Source: CAYQPF01 sp964419225
GTDB lineage: Bacteria; Cloacimonadota; Cloacimonadia; Cloacimonadales; CAYQPF01
Reading direction: 5' to 3'
NCBI GenBank assembly: GCA_964419225.1
Contig: CAYQPF010000246.1
Span: 1-5,219, forward strand
DNA: 5,219 nt
Part shown: in pieces, positions 1 to 5,219 of the stretch
Numbering within the stretch: position 1 is the first letter of the stretch
Layout of the letters: every line of letters starts with the position of its first letter
Notes under the pieces: generated by a model
Seen by the model: the letters and a program-made list of their open reading frames with translations, nothing else
The model's database searches: none
Told to the model about the DNA's origin: nothing
Made by a program: the position numbers and the translations under genes

Positions 1-1903
1 TTACAGGTCTTGGCTGATCTATGGTAACCTTAACTTCCGGCTGAGTATTTCTAACAGGCATTTCTTCTTTAGCTACAGCCTTATATTCTTCAACCTTGGG
101 CATTACTCTGTCATTGGTATTAACAACAGGTTTTTGAACTTCCACTTGAGGCATTATTCTTTCTGAAGAAAAAATTGCTGATTTACCTGAAGATAGCTCT
201 GAATTTGGAGATTTTACCAGATTATTCTCTCTGGGTATCATTTTTGAATCATCTTTAACTCTAACTACATTTTGTCTTTCATTATACTCTACATATTTAT
301 CACTTTCTTGATTCAATACCACATTGCTATTTCTCTGATTGTGAAAAATCTGATTACTGGACGAATTTTGTAAAACTTTGCCTTCAGATGTTTCTTTAAC
401 ATACTTGTTGTTTCCTGCATTTGAAGAAGAATCAGATTTACTGCCTGCTATGTGTGTTTCGGAATCCTTAAAGAACTTATCTGTTGGCTTGACATTCTCA
501 ATCTTTCTTTCACTTTCAGTCATAGTATCTTTTCTAACAAAAGTAGTGGATTCTGTTTTATCTTCTTGTTTGTGTGATATTACACTGGCTTGAGACTCTG
601 TCTTTCCTCTTTCTGCATTTATACTAACAGGTTTTTCTTGTAGATCTGTCTTTAAATCGTTTCCTTTAGAGTTTTTCCATTTGCTTAGAACAAGTTCCTT
701 TTCCTCTTTACTCAAGGAATCAAAATCAGCTTTCTCCATCCCGGCAGGAAGAACTACTCTTGTTTCGAGAACAGAGTTAACAGGTTTTTTAATGTTATTA
801 ATTACATTATTAGGCAATTCTTGCTTTTCACTCAGATTTTGATTCGGAGTTCTGTTCAAAGCCAAATTACCGCTGTGTTCTACCTTGGGTTGAGGCAAGT
901 TTTGCTTTACAAACTCTGCCGGCTTTTCATTTCTTATCGTTTCTGATTTAGTCCCAGAAATATTCTCTTTAACTATATTCGGCATAATCGCCTGAGTAAA
1001 ATTTGCTCCCAATTCAGCTCTTGTTTCCTGTCGTATCTGCTTAGATTTATCGCCATTATCATTCTTAATATCAGAAGAATCCGACAACTTCTCTTTAACC
1101 TGTGCAGATTTAGAATCAAACTCTTTCTTTAACTCAGGATTTTGTCTAAGTAGAGATAAATTAATTATTTCTTGTTTAGCTGCACTAAATTTGTTCTCTG
1201 AAACAGTTTGTTCTGGAACCGGCATTTTGGACTTAAAACCTTGTGAGATTATTTCATTAGCTGTTGATTTAGTTTTAACTTGAGAAAACTCAGCGATATT
1301 GTTGATATCAAAATCCTTCGTAGCTTCTCTTTCAATCTCTCCTGTTGTTAAATGGATCTCACTTGCCTCTGAACTACTATTAAAATGAATTTCTGTGTAT
1401 GGCTTTTCGCCCTTAATAATATCTGATTTTATACTAATTTTTTCCTGATTCTCTGTCAAAAGCGATGTATTTGTCTTACTGCCTGGTTTGGAAGCTCTAT
1501 TCTGCAATGCCTTTTCGGTGGACATTTCATTTGAATTTGTGGCATAATGTTCTGTTTTCACAGTTGTAGTATCTCTCGAAATCAAGCTATCAAAAGGCTT
1601 TTGTACTCCCGTATCAATAGCAGAATTTGTCTTTTGCTTAAGATAATTTGTTAAACTTATCTCCTTACCATCTTGCGTGAATACTATATCTATCTCTTTA
1701 TTTTGAAACTTTCTAAGAAGTTCCTCAACTACCTTATTCTGTTGCTGATTAGCTGGATCCTGCAATGAGGTGTCAGTGCTGCTCAATCTCTGAATCTTTC
1801 CCAGAAAAAGAGTGTTACCACCTTCCTTTTGGGGAACAGCAGGTGACTTAATCTCGACACTTCTACTCTTAGGAGCATCTTTTACAATTATGGGGCTCTT
1901 CAT
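1..1903 (-). CDS. fliK: Flagellar hook-length control protein FliK-like, N-terminal part (runs off the window)
   Basis: Reading the minus strand from ATG at 1903, the frame stays open for 634 codons and leaves the window at position 1 without a stop. The start is well fixed: an in-frame TAA lies three codons upstream (1910-1912) and a purine-rich AGAGGGGG site sits 10 bases before the ATG. The protein begins MKSPIIVKDAPKSRSVEIKS. It is hydrophilic and rich in Ser, Lys, Glu, Asn, Gln and Thr, with no membrane segment or signal peptide, and it looks largely disordered. FliK proteins have such an N-terminal region, exported by the flagellar type III system to gauge hook length, followed by a compact C-terminal domain that switches export specificity. 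That C-terminal domain would lie beyond the left edge. The identification rests on gene order (fliJ, motE/ylxF, fliK) and composition, not on a diagnostic motif. Near the edge, Met-Pro motifs recur at about residues 584, 601 and 615. The visible part alone exceeds the whole length of many FliK proteins. Confidence 0.68.
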   Translation of the reverse strand, partial: MKSPIIVKDAPKSRSVEIKSPAVPQKEGGNTLFLGKIQRLSSTDTSLQDPANQQQNKVVEELLRKFQNKEIDIVFTQDGKEISLTNYLKQKTNSAIDTGVQKPFDSLISRDTTTVKTEHYATNSNEMSTEKALQNRASKPGSKTNTSLLTENQEKISIKSDIIKGEKPYTEIHFNSSSEASEIHLTTGEIEREATKDFDINNIAEFSQVKTKSTANEIISQGFKSKMPVPEQTVSENKFSAAKQEIINLSLLRQNPELKKEFDSKSAQVKEKLSDSSDIKNDNGDKSKQIRQETRAELGANFTQAIMPNIVKENISGTKSETIRNEKPAEFVKQNLPQPKVEHSGNLALNRTPNQNLSEKQELPNNVINNIKKPVNSVLETRVVLPAGMEKADFDSLSKEEKELVLSKWKNSKGNDLKTDLQEKPVSINAERGKTESQASVISHKQEDKTESTTFVRKDTMTESERKIENVKPTDKFFKDSETHIAGSKSDSSSNAGNNKYVKETSEGKVLQNSSSNQIFHNQRNSNVVLNQESDKYVEYNERQNVVRVKDDSKMIPRENNLVKSPNSELSSGKSAIFSSERIMPQVEVQKPVVNTNDRVMPKVEEYKAVAKEEMPVRNTQPEVKVTIDQPRPV

Positions 1904-1913
1904 AATCCGTTAT

Positions 1914-1921
1914 CCCCCTCT
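1914..1921 (-). promoter_or_regulatory. Ribosome binding site of the fliK-like gene
   Basis: AGAGGGGG lies 10 bases upstream of the ATG at 1903. It is a G-rich variant of the Shine-Dalgarno sequence. Together with the in-frame TAA between it and the ATG, it leaves 1903 as the only sensible start. It sits in the 49-base gap after the motE-like gene, where I see no terminator, so read-through from motE is expected. Confidence 0.55.
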
Positions 1922-1952
1922 AGCTTCCTTGCTAAATTAGAAAATTAATTTT

Positions 1953-2729
1953 TTACTGGGACAATTTATCTGAGATGACAGAGGATCTTTCCGGAGGCAT
2001 AACCTCAAGAATTTTTCCCACCTTGCGGGTATTCATCTTTTTCAAAATTGCCACTATTTTATCATCTGGCATAATTTGCATTAGCTGTGCCACTTTCTTA
2101 GCATCCATACTATTATAGGTAGCCGCTAATAGTTTGACTGACTTATCTGTTTGTACTGATACTGGTTTAGGTTCCTCTTTAGCCTTCTCTTCTTCAATCT
2201 TGGCTTTCTTCTTTGTATTTGCTACCATTGTGGAATATTTTTCCTCAATTACCGTAGTTTTTTCCGTTTGACGCTTAATTACCGCATCTTTAGACTGTAA
2301 TTGCAGGTTCAATTCATTGATCTTCTTAGCATAACTCTTTTGATTGTTAATTAAACTATCAACCTGCTTACGCATGACTGTCAGCATTGAATCCACCTCA
2401 CGCGGGGTTCTGGAATTGTTTCTCTTAGAATACATACCTTCCAGCTTATTCTTTAAATTCTTCAGATTAGCATAATCGTTGAGTGGGTTGGGATTACTAA
2501 CTGCTTCTGCAGGAACTTCTTCAGGCTGCTTTTCCGGCTCAGTATTCTTGGTTTGTAACGATTCCTGAGGTTCATCCTGATTTAAAGTATCATGTACTGT
2601 TTCCTTCTTATCAGTTGGCTTTACAGCTGTCTTTTCTGTCTTATTCTTTTGTGAAAGAAAGTAAAGTAATCCATTGGTCAAAGCCATGGAAACAACAAAT
2701 ATTATCACATATACCATTATATTTTTCAT
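1953..2729 (-). CDS. MotE/YlxF-like flagellar membrane protein with MgtE_N-like C-terminal domain
   Basis: The product is 258 residues. Residues 5-26 form one hydrophobic segment (VYVIIFVVSMALTNGLLYFL), so it is probably a signal anchor with a short cytoplasmic tail. A Lys/Glu/Pro/Thr-rich linker follows to about residue 85, then a charged, coiled-coil-like helical region at about 85-185. The last 60 residues (LLAATYNSMDAKKVAQLMQI, then MPDDKIVAILKKMNTRKVGK and ILEVMPPERSS) show paired helical repeats typical of the MgtE N-terminal domain. This architecture is that of YlxF, encoded between fliJ and fliK in Bacillus, and of MotE, a chaperone-like partner of the MotC motor protein in rhizobia. 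A role beside the motor or export gate is inferred. The ATG at 2729 is chosen: its first base is the last base of the fliJ stop (TGATG), and AAGGAG lies 8 bases upstream. A TTG at 2732 is a weaker alternative that would add one residue. Translational coupling to fliJ is likely. Confidence 0.82.
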   Translation of the reverse strand: MKNIMVYVIIFVVSMALTNGLLYFLSQKNKTEKTAVKPTDKKETVHDTLNQDEPQESLQTKNTEPEKQPEEVPAEAVSNPNPLNDYANLKNLKNKLEGMYSKRNNSRTPREVDSMLTVMRKQVDSLINNQKSYAKKINELNLQLQSKDAVIKRQTEKTTVIEEKYSTMVANTKKKAKIEEEKAKEEPKPVSVQTDKSVKLLAATYNSMDAKKVAQLMQIMPDDKIVAILKKMNTRKVGKILEVMPPERSSVISDKLSQ

Positions 2730-3181
2730 CAATGAGACTCCTTTTTGTGATGAGAATTTTGATAGGTAATTTCGTCCAGAAATATTTGTTGTTCCTTTTT
2801 CAATTCCTTCTTATACTCATCAAACTTTACTTCTTTCAGCCTTTCAAAAGTTTTCTTTTCCCGGGTTTTCTCAAGTAGTTTCTTTTGCAAATTTTCCAGC
2901 TGCTTGTGAAGTTGACTAATCTCATTTTTTTGCTTTAAATGTTTACTCTGTAAACTGTTAAAATAATTCAAGTTAAGCATTATCTCAGGTGAACAAACAG
3001 GTTTAAGCTTCAGTTCTTCCATTTTTTTATAGAATTCTTCTATTTGAATCTCCATTAACTTTAGTCTTTCTTCAGCCTGGTATATCTCATTTAGGGTTAG
3101 AGCTACTTCCTTCTGGATAAATTTTTCCTCAATTTTCTTCAACTCCATGACTTTTTCCAGAGGAAAATGAAATTTTTTCAT
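2729..3181 (-). CDS. fliJ: Flagellar export protein FliJ
   Basis: The product is 150 residues, the usual FliJ size. It opens MKKFHFPLEKVMELKKIEEK, matching the family pattern of a short start with a Phe-x-Leu-Glu-x-Val/Leu core and a Lys/Glu run. Almost the whole chain is charged and helical, predicting the two-helix antiparallel coiled coil of FliJ. The C-terminal stretch TREKKTFERLKEVKFDEYKK and the following EQQIFLDE resemble the conserved FliJ region with its late Asp-Glu pair. FliJ is a soluble part of the flagellar type III export apparatus; it sits in the FliI ATPase ring, contacts the FlhA gate and recycles export chaperones. ATG 3181 is chosen because AAGGAG lies 7 bases upstream. 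A longer frame from TTG 3223 would begin inside the -12 element of the sigma-54 promoter and adds residues unlike FliJ. fliI is not directly upstream, which is unusual. fliJ is coupled to the following motE-like gene. Confidence 0.88.
   Translation of the reverse strand: MKKFHFPLEKVMELKKIEEKFIQKEVALTLNEIYQAEERLKLMEIQIEEFYKKMEELKLKPVCSPEIMLNLNYFNSLQSKHLKQKNEISQLHKQLENLQKKLLEKTREKKTFERLKEVKFDEYKKELKKEQQIFLDEITYQNSHHKKESH
2738..2743 (-). promoter_or_regulatory. Ribosome binding site of the motE-like gene, inside the end of fliJ
   Basis: AAGGAG is embedded in the last codons of fliJ. It stands 8 bases before ATG 2729 and 5 bases before the in-frame TTG at 2732. The site, with the TGATG stop/start overlap, points to coupled translation of fliJ and the motE-like gene. 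Confidence 0.7.
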
Positions 3182-3188
3182 TTCTACT

Positions 3189-3194
3189 CTCCTT
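3189..3194 (-). promoter_or_regulatory. Ribosome binding site of fliJ
   Basis: AAGGAG stands 7 bases before ATG 3181. It decides the start in favour of 3181 over the upstream in-frame TTG at 3223, which has no comparable site. Confidence 0.75.
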
Positions 3195-3218
3195 ATCCCT
3201 AATTTTACTACTATAGAA

Positions 3219-3234
3219 TGCAACTGCTATGCCA
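3219..3234 (-). promoter_or_regulatory. Sigma-54 (RpoN) -24/-12 promoter of the fliJ-motE-fliK operon
   Basis: The minus strand reads TGGCATAGCAGTTGCA. The sigma-54 consensus is TGGCACGRNNNTTGCW. The GG of the -24 element and the GC of the -12 element are present with exactly 10 bases between them, and only the two less critical positions CG (here TA) differ. Counting from the -12 C (position 3220) puts the transcription start near 3208, giving a leader of about 27 bases that contains the fliJ ribosome binding site. Position, strand and spacing all fit. Sigma-54 promoters need an enhancer-binding activator such as FlrC, FleQ or FlgR; its site would lie upstream, and I see no convincing one. 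The match comes from direct reading only. Confidence 0.72.
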
Positions 3235-3347
3235 CTGCTTAACTCAGATTCTTCGAAAATAGAATTTATTATAAGTCTTTGTTTGTAAAAAATCGATTCT
3301 TGAATAATCTGCAAGTATCAGTTAATCTAACAAAATTTCTTTTTGAT

Positions 3348-3434
3348 TTACCCGTCAATTTTGTCCATACTGCCCATATTGTCCACATAGTTCATTAAGT
3401 CTATAAAAGCTAATGCTGGTGAGTTTCCCTTTCC
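3348..3434 (-). other. Short open frame over the 9-bp repeat (doubtful remnant)
   Basis: Between a TGA at 3435-3437 and the TAA at 3348-3350 the minus strand is open for 28 codons, reading GKGNSPALAFIDL and then MNYVDNMGSMDKIDG. The 9-bp repeat makes the end a three-residue repeat (DNM, GSM, DKI). The ATG at 3395 has no Shine-Dalgarno site. The frame could be the tail of a decayed gene, part of a dispersed intergenic element, or chance. I assign no function. Confidence 0.2.
3362..3397. repeat. Degenerate 9-bp tandem repeat, about four units
   Basis: The plus strand reads TGTCCATAC, TGCCCATAT, TGTCCACAT and then the more diverged AGTTCATTA in direct succession. The consensus is close to TGTCCATAT. 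The first three units differ from it by one or two bases each. From memory, similar TGTCCATAT-like strings occur in intergenic DNA of some uncultured bacteria, but I cannot confirm that here. Confidence 0.6.
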
Positions 3435-3502
3435 TCAATCTTATCCTATACCTACTCTCCCCTTACTACTTGCCTGCGGGTTTCAATATCTTCTTCTCTC
3501 CC

Positions 3503-3537
3503 ATTAATAATTAATAATTAATAATTAATAATTGATA
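3503..3537. repeat. 7-bp A+T tandem repeat, five units
   Basis: Four exact copies of ATTAATA (3503-3530) are followed by one copy with a single change, ATTGATA (3531-3537). The tract begins 8 bases beyond the receptor stop codon. Its last part also forms an inverted repeat, AATAATT/AATTATT around GAT at 3527-3543, but with no G-C pairs in the stem it is too weak to be a convincing terminator. Replication slippage is the likely origin. Confidence 0.85.
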
Positions 3538-3544
3538 ATTATTT

Positions 3545-5077
3545 TCACACCTTAAACTTCCTGACCATCTGAACAAGATTATCTACTTCCTCTTGAAACT
3601 CTAATGATAGGCCGCTTAAAACAGATGCCTCTTCAGCAGACATTTTAGTTTCATTGAGAATACTACTCAAATTCTCAGCTAAAGCATTGATCGCAACATT
3701 TATCTGGGAAGTATTATTCGCTATTTCATTAACACTGACAGTATTCTCTTCGCTATCCCGTGATATATCCATAGATAATTTTAAGTTTTCCTGGCTTATA
3801 TTATTGATGTTGTTCACATTACCTACGATGTTGTCAATTGTTTTACAGACATTCTTATTTTGTTTGTTGACGTCGCCTATGTTACTTTCTATTTGAACAG
3901 CATAGTCAGACACTTTATTGATAGAAGCTGAAAGAGCACTGGTAGTTTGCGATTGCTCTTGGATATTCTTCGTTACCTGTGTAGTTATCTCATACATGCT
4001 GTCATTTACTTCCACAATTTTCTCGATCGACCGTACCGATGTATTTACTTTAGACCTGATTATATCTATTTCCTTACTGATTTTACCCGCTGCATCTGCT
4101 GTTTGCTTAGCCAACTCTTTTACTTCTGTGGCCACAACTGCAAATCCCTTTCCCGCGTCTCCTGCACTCGCTGCTTCAATCGTTGCATTCAGTGCCAGTA
4201 GGTTCGTCTGCGAAGCGATCTTTGTAATCATTGTAATTATATTACCTATCTGCTCTGCGGAACTCTGTAATTCGGATATTGTCATCTTCGTGTTATGTGC
4301 TTTTTCCTTTGCATCAAGAGATATATTATGAGTGTTTTGGGTATTCACAGCAATTCCGGATAAAGATGTACTCATTTCATTAACTGACTTTGCTGTATTC
4401 TTGATCTCAAAAGTCAATTTTTCTATGCCATCATACATTTTGTCCAGATTGCCTGCCACTTTATTCAAATCCTGCATTGCATCATTGGATGATTGTGCCG
4501 TCACTGAAACAATTGAAGTTGTATTATTGATCTGGGTTTTCATCATTTCCGTTTTTGTGGATAAGTGATTTATACTCGCAGAAGATTCCTCGATTGCCGC
4601 AGATATTGTCATCGAACTGGCACTAACTTCCTCAGTCGCAACCGATACTGTATCTAATTCTCGGGCAATGTTGAATGAATTATTGTTGATTACTGATGAA
4701 GATTTGGTCAAAATCGAGGATTTCTGGATAATGTTGTTGCTTACTAAAGATATTTTCTGCATAATTATCTGAATATTCTCTACAAAAATATTAAAATAAT
4801 TAGCCATCTCTCCTATTTCATCATTTGTCTCAGTAACTATTCTCTTGGTTAGATCACCCTCTCCCTCTGCTATTTCCTTAAGCATCAGATTAACCTGCAA
4901 TATGGGCTTTAATAATCTGTCCGCTAATTTCTTGGTAAAATATATAAACAACATCATCGCCAATATTGTAATCAGAATCAAAATCCAAGTCAAATTATAC
5001 ACCGGTGGATGCTTGTTGCAATTTGTTAAGTCACGAAATCCAAGTCTGCAGAATGTATGGTGAATTATTTGTAGCAC
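3545..5077 (-). CDS. Methyl-accepting chemotaxis protein lacking its sensor domain (5'-truncated)
   Basis: A chemoreceptor that passes signals to the CheA kinase through CheW. The frame encodes 510 residues. Residues 28-48 (NLTWILILITILAMMLFIYF) are a membrane segment, followed by a HAMP domain at about 50-103 with Pro58, EGEGDLTKRI and DEIGEMANYFNIF. The rest is the long coiled-coil signalling domain; its hairpin tip is at about 283-317 (ITKIASQTNLLALNATIEAA, then SAGDAGKGFAVVATEV). The C terminus (LVQMVRKFKV) is intact. The first membrane segment and the extracytoplasmic ligand domain are missing. Only 27 unconvincing residues precede the membrane segment, and the GTG start at 5077 has no Shine-Dalgarno site. 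No alternative start nearby is better; ATGs at residues 41-42 fall inside the membrane segment. I infer a rearrangement near position 5000 that removed the 5' half, leaving a probable pseudogene. Expression as a sensorless receptor is possible. The tip sequence ASAGDAGKG differs slightly from the common AARAGE-type form. Confidence 0.85.
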   Translation of the reverse strand: MLQIIHHTFCRLGFRDLTNCNKHPPVYNLTWILILITILAMMLFIYFTKKLADRLLKPILQVNLMLKEIAEGEGDLTKRIVTETNDEIGEMANYFNIFVENIQIIMQKISLVSNNIIQKSSILTKSSSVINNNSFNIARELDTVSVATEEVSASSMTISAAIEESSASINHLSTKTEMMKTQINNTTSIVSVTAQSSNDAMQDLNKVAGNLDKMYDGIEKLTFEIKNTAKSVNEMSTSLSGIAVNTQNTHNISLDAKEKAHNTKMTISELQSSAEQIGNIITMITKIASQTNLLALNATIEAASAGDAGKGFAVVATEVKELAKQTADAAGKISKEIDIIRSKVNTSVRSIEKIVEVNDSMYEITTQVTKNIQEQSQTTSALSASINKVSDYAVQIESNIGDVNKQNKNVCKTIDNIVGNVNNINNISQENLKLSMDISRDSEENTVSVNEIANNTSQINVAINALAENLSSILNETKMSAEEASVLSGLSLEFQEEVDNLVQMVRKFKV

Positions 5078-5172
5078 TTGATTTAGTTGGTTTAACCCAA
5101 ACTCGGCTTAAATATTTTGGACATTCAAGTACTGATTTAGTTAGATATACTCAATATATCAATGGTATGTGA
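5005..5172 (+). pseudogene. Possible C-terminal fragment of an unidentified gene (weakly tyrosine-recombinase-like)
   Basis: On the plus strand a frame ending in TGA at 5170-5172 is open back into the region antisense to the receptor, to a TAA at about 4971. It reads VDACCNLLSHEIQVCR, then MYGELFVALDLVGLTQTRLK and YFGHSSTDLVRYTQYINGM. The YFGHSS...RYTQY ending recalls the Leu-Gly-His...Tyr end of tyrosine recombinases. However, the His-to-Tyr spacing is 8 residues rather than the usual 9, and no other family motif can be seen. No Shine-Dalgarno site precedes the GTG at 5005 or the ATG at 5053. It begins where the receptor homology stops, so it may be the tail of a gene joined there by rearrangement. 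It may also be chance. Confidence 0.25.
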
Positions 5173-5193
5173 GTAATATAAAGTAAAAATAAG

Positions 5194-5219
5194 TATTATA
5201 TTATGTACATAATATAATA
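5194..5219. repeat. 26-bp perfect palindrome at the window edge
   Basis: The last 26 bases form a perfect inverted repeat without a spacer, centred on GTAC at 5205-5208, with arms TATTATATTATGT and ACATAATATAATA. The next outward pair cannot be tested because the window ends. All pairs except the central ones are A-T. It could be an operator for a dimeric regulator, a mobile-element end, a cruciform-prone site, or an assembly artefact at a contig end. It follows the short plus-strand frame by 21 bases. Confidence 0.7.

Larger units (their letters stand above)
3235..3544. other. Noncoding region between the chemoreceptor gene and the fliJ promoter
   Basis: This stretch of about 310 bases holds no convincing gene and no remnant of fliI. 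It contains, from the fliJ side, a perfect TATAAT hexamer on the minus strand at 3268-3273 with only a poor -35 (TCGATT, 17 bases away), small inverted repeats (ATTCT/AGAAT at 3248-3265; ATTC/GAAT at 3296-3305), a degenerate 9-bp repeat, a purine-rich minus-strand stretch at about 3420-3500 and a 7-bp A+T tandem repeat beside the receptor stop codon. No GC-rich hairpin followed by a T run is present in either direction, so no intrinsic terminator can be assigned. Confidence 0.6.

Noticed and set aside
378..593. Plus-strand frame of 71 codons opposite the fliK-like gene
   Set aside because: It is antisense to a continuous frame of 634 codons, has no ribosome binding site and no recognisable motif.
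1941..1952. 12-bp palindrome AAAATTAATTTT next to the motE stop codon
   Set aside because: It is all A+T and short, and it is the kind of symmetry expected by chance in this base composition. It is too weak to stop transcription before fliK.
2615..2878. Plus-strand frame of 87 codons across the motE/fliJ boundary
   Set aside because: It is antisense to two well-supported genes. Its hydrophobic stretches are complements of Lys/Glu-rich coiled-coil codons.
3182..3223. TTG at 3223 as the fliJ start, adding 14 residues
   Set aside because: The TTG is part of the -12 promoter element, has no Shine-Dalgarno site, and the added residues do not resemble FliJ. ATG 3181 has a good site at proper spacing.
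3268..3302. Sigma-70-type promoter with TATAAT at 3268-3273
   Set aside because: The -10 hexamer is perfect, but the best -35 (TCGATT) matches only half the consensus, and TATAAT arises easily in such A+T-rich DNA. It is kept only as a possible second promoter.
3129..3314. Minus-strand frame of 61 codons overlapping the start of fliJ in another frame
   Set aside because: It spans the sigma-54 promoter and the fliJ ribosome binding site, and its end overlaps the FliJ N terminus out of frame.
3503..3543. A+T repeat as a CRISPR array or transcription terminator
   Set aside because: The units are 7 bp with no spacers, so it is not CRISPR. The inverted repeat at its end has no G-C pairs in the stem, so a stable terminator hairpin is unlikely.
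3918..4331. Plus-strand frame of 137 codons with hydrophobic content
   Set aside because: It lies antisense to the conserved receptor signalling hairpin. Its hydrophobic look comes from reading the complement of polar coiled-coil codons. Other plus-strand frames over the receptor gene are rejected for the same reason.

Overview
This A+T-rich bacterial window carries the front of a flagellar gene cluster and a chemoreceptor gene, all read on the minus strand. The flagellar genes run fliJ, then a motE/ylxF-type gene, then fliK, an order known from Bacillus/Clostridium-type flagellar loci and many candidate-phylum genomes. Shine-Dalgarno sites are clear. A close match to a sigma-54 (-24/-12) promoter precedes fliJ. 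Sigma-54 control of mid/late flagellar genes is common in proteobacteria and several diderm or uncultured lineages, so I lean towards a low-GC uncultured bacterium. The sequence alone does not fix the phylum.

Layout from right to left, following transcription. Positions 5005-5219 hold a short plus-strand reading frame of uncertain identity, then a 26-bp perfect palindrome that reaches the window edge. Positions 3545-5077 encode a methyl-accepting chemotaxis protein with its second membrane segment, HAMP and complete signalling domain. It lacks the first membrane segment and the extracytoplasmic sensor and has no ribosome binding site, so it looks cut off at its 5' end near position 5000. Positions 3182-3544 are noncoding and hold a 7-bp A+T tandem repeat, a degenerate 9-bp repeat and the sigma-54 promoter. 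Positions 2729-3181 are fliJ, 1953-2729 the motE-like gene, and 1-1903 the 5' part of a very long fliK-like gene that leaves the window still open.

The three flagellar genes look like one operon. fliJ and motE overlap by one base (TGATG), and motE is followed by fliK after 49 bases. FliJ serves the flagellar type III export apparatus, FliK sets hook length and switches export specificity, and the MotE-like protein is a membrane-anchored coiled coil with a C-terminal MgtE_N-like domain. The usual upstream partner fliI, the export ATPase, is not in front of fliJ. Here fliJ begins a transcription unit next to repeats and a truncated receptor gene. The main points of interest are this separation from fliI, the sigma-54 promoter, and the apparent rearrangement near position 5000. 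I found no evidence of a wholly new system.
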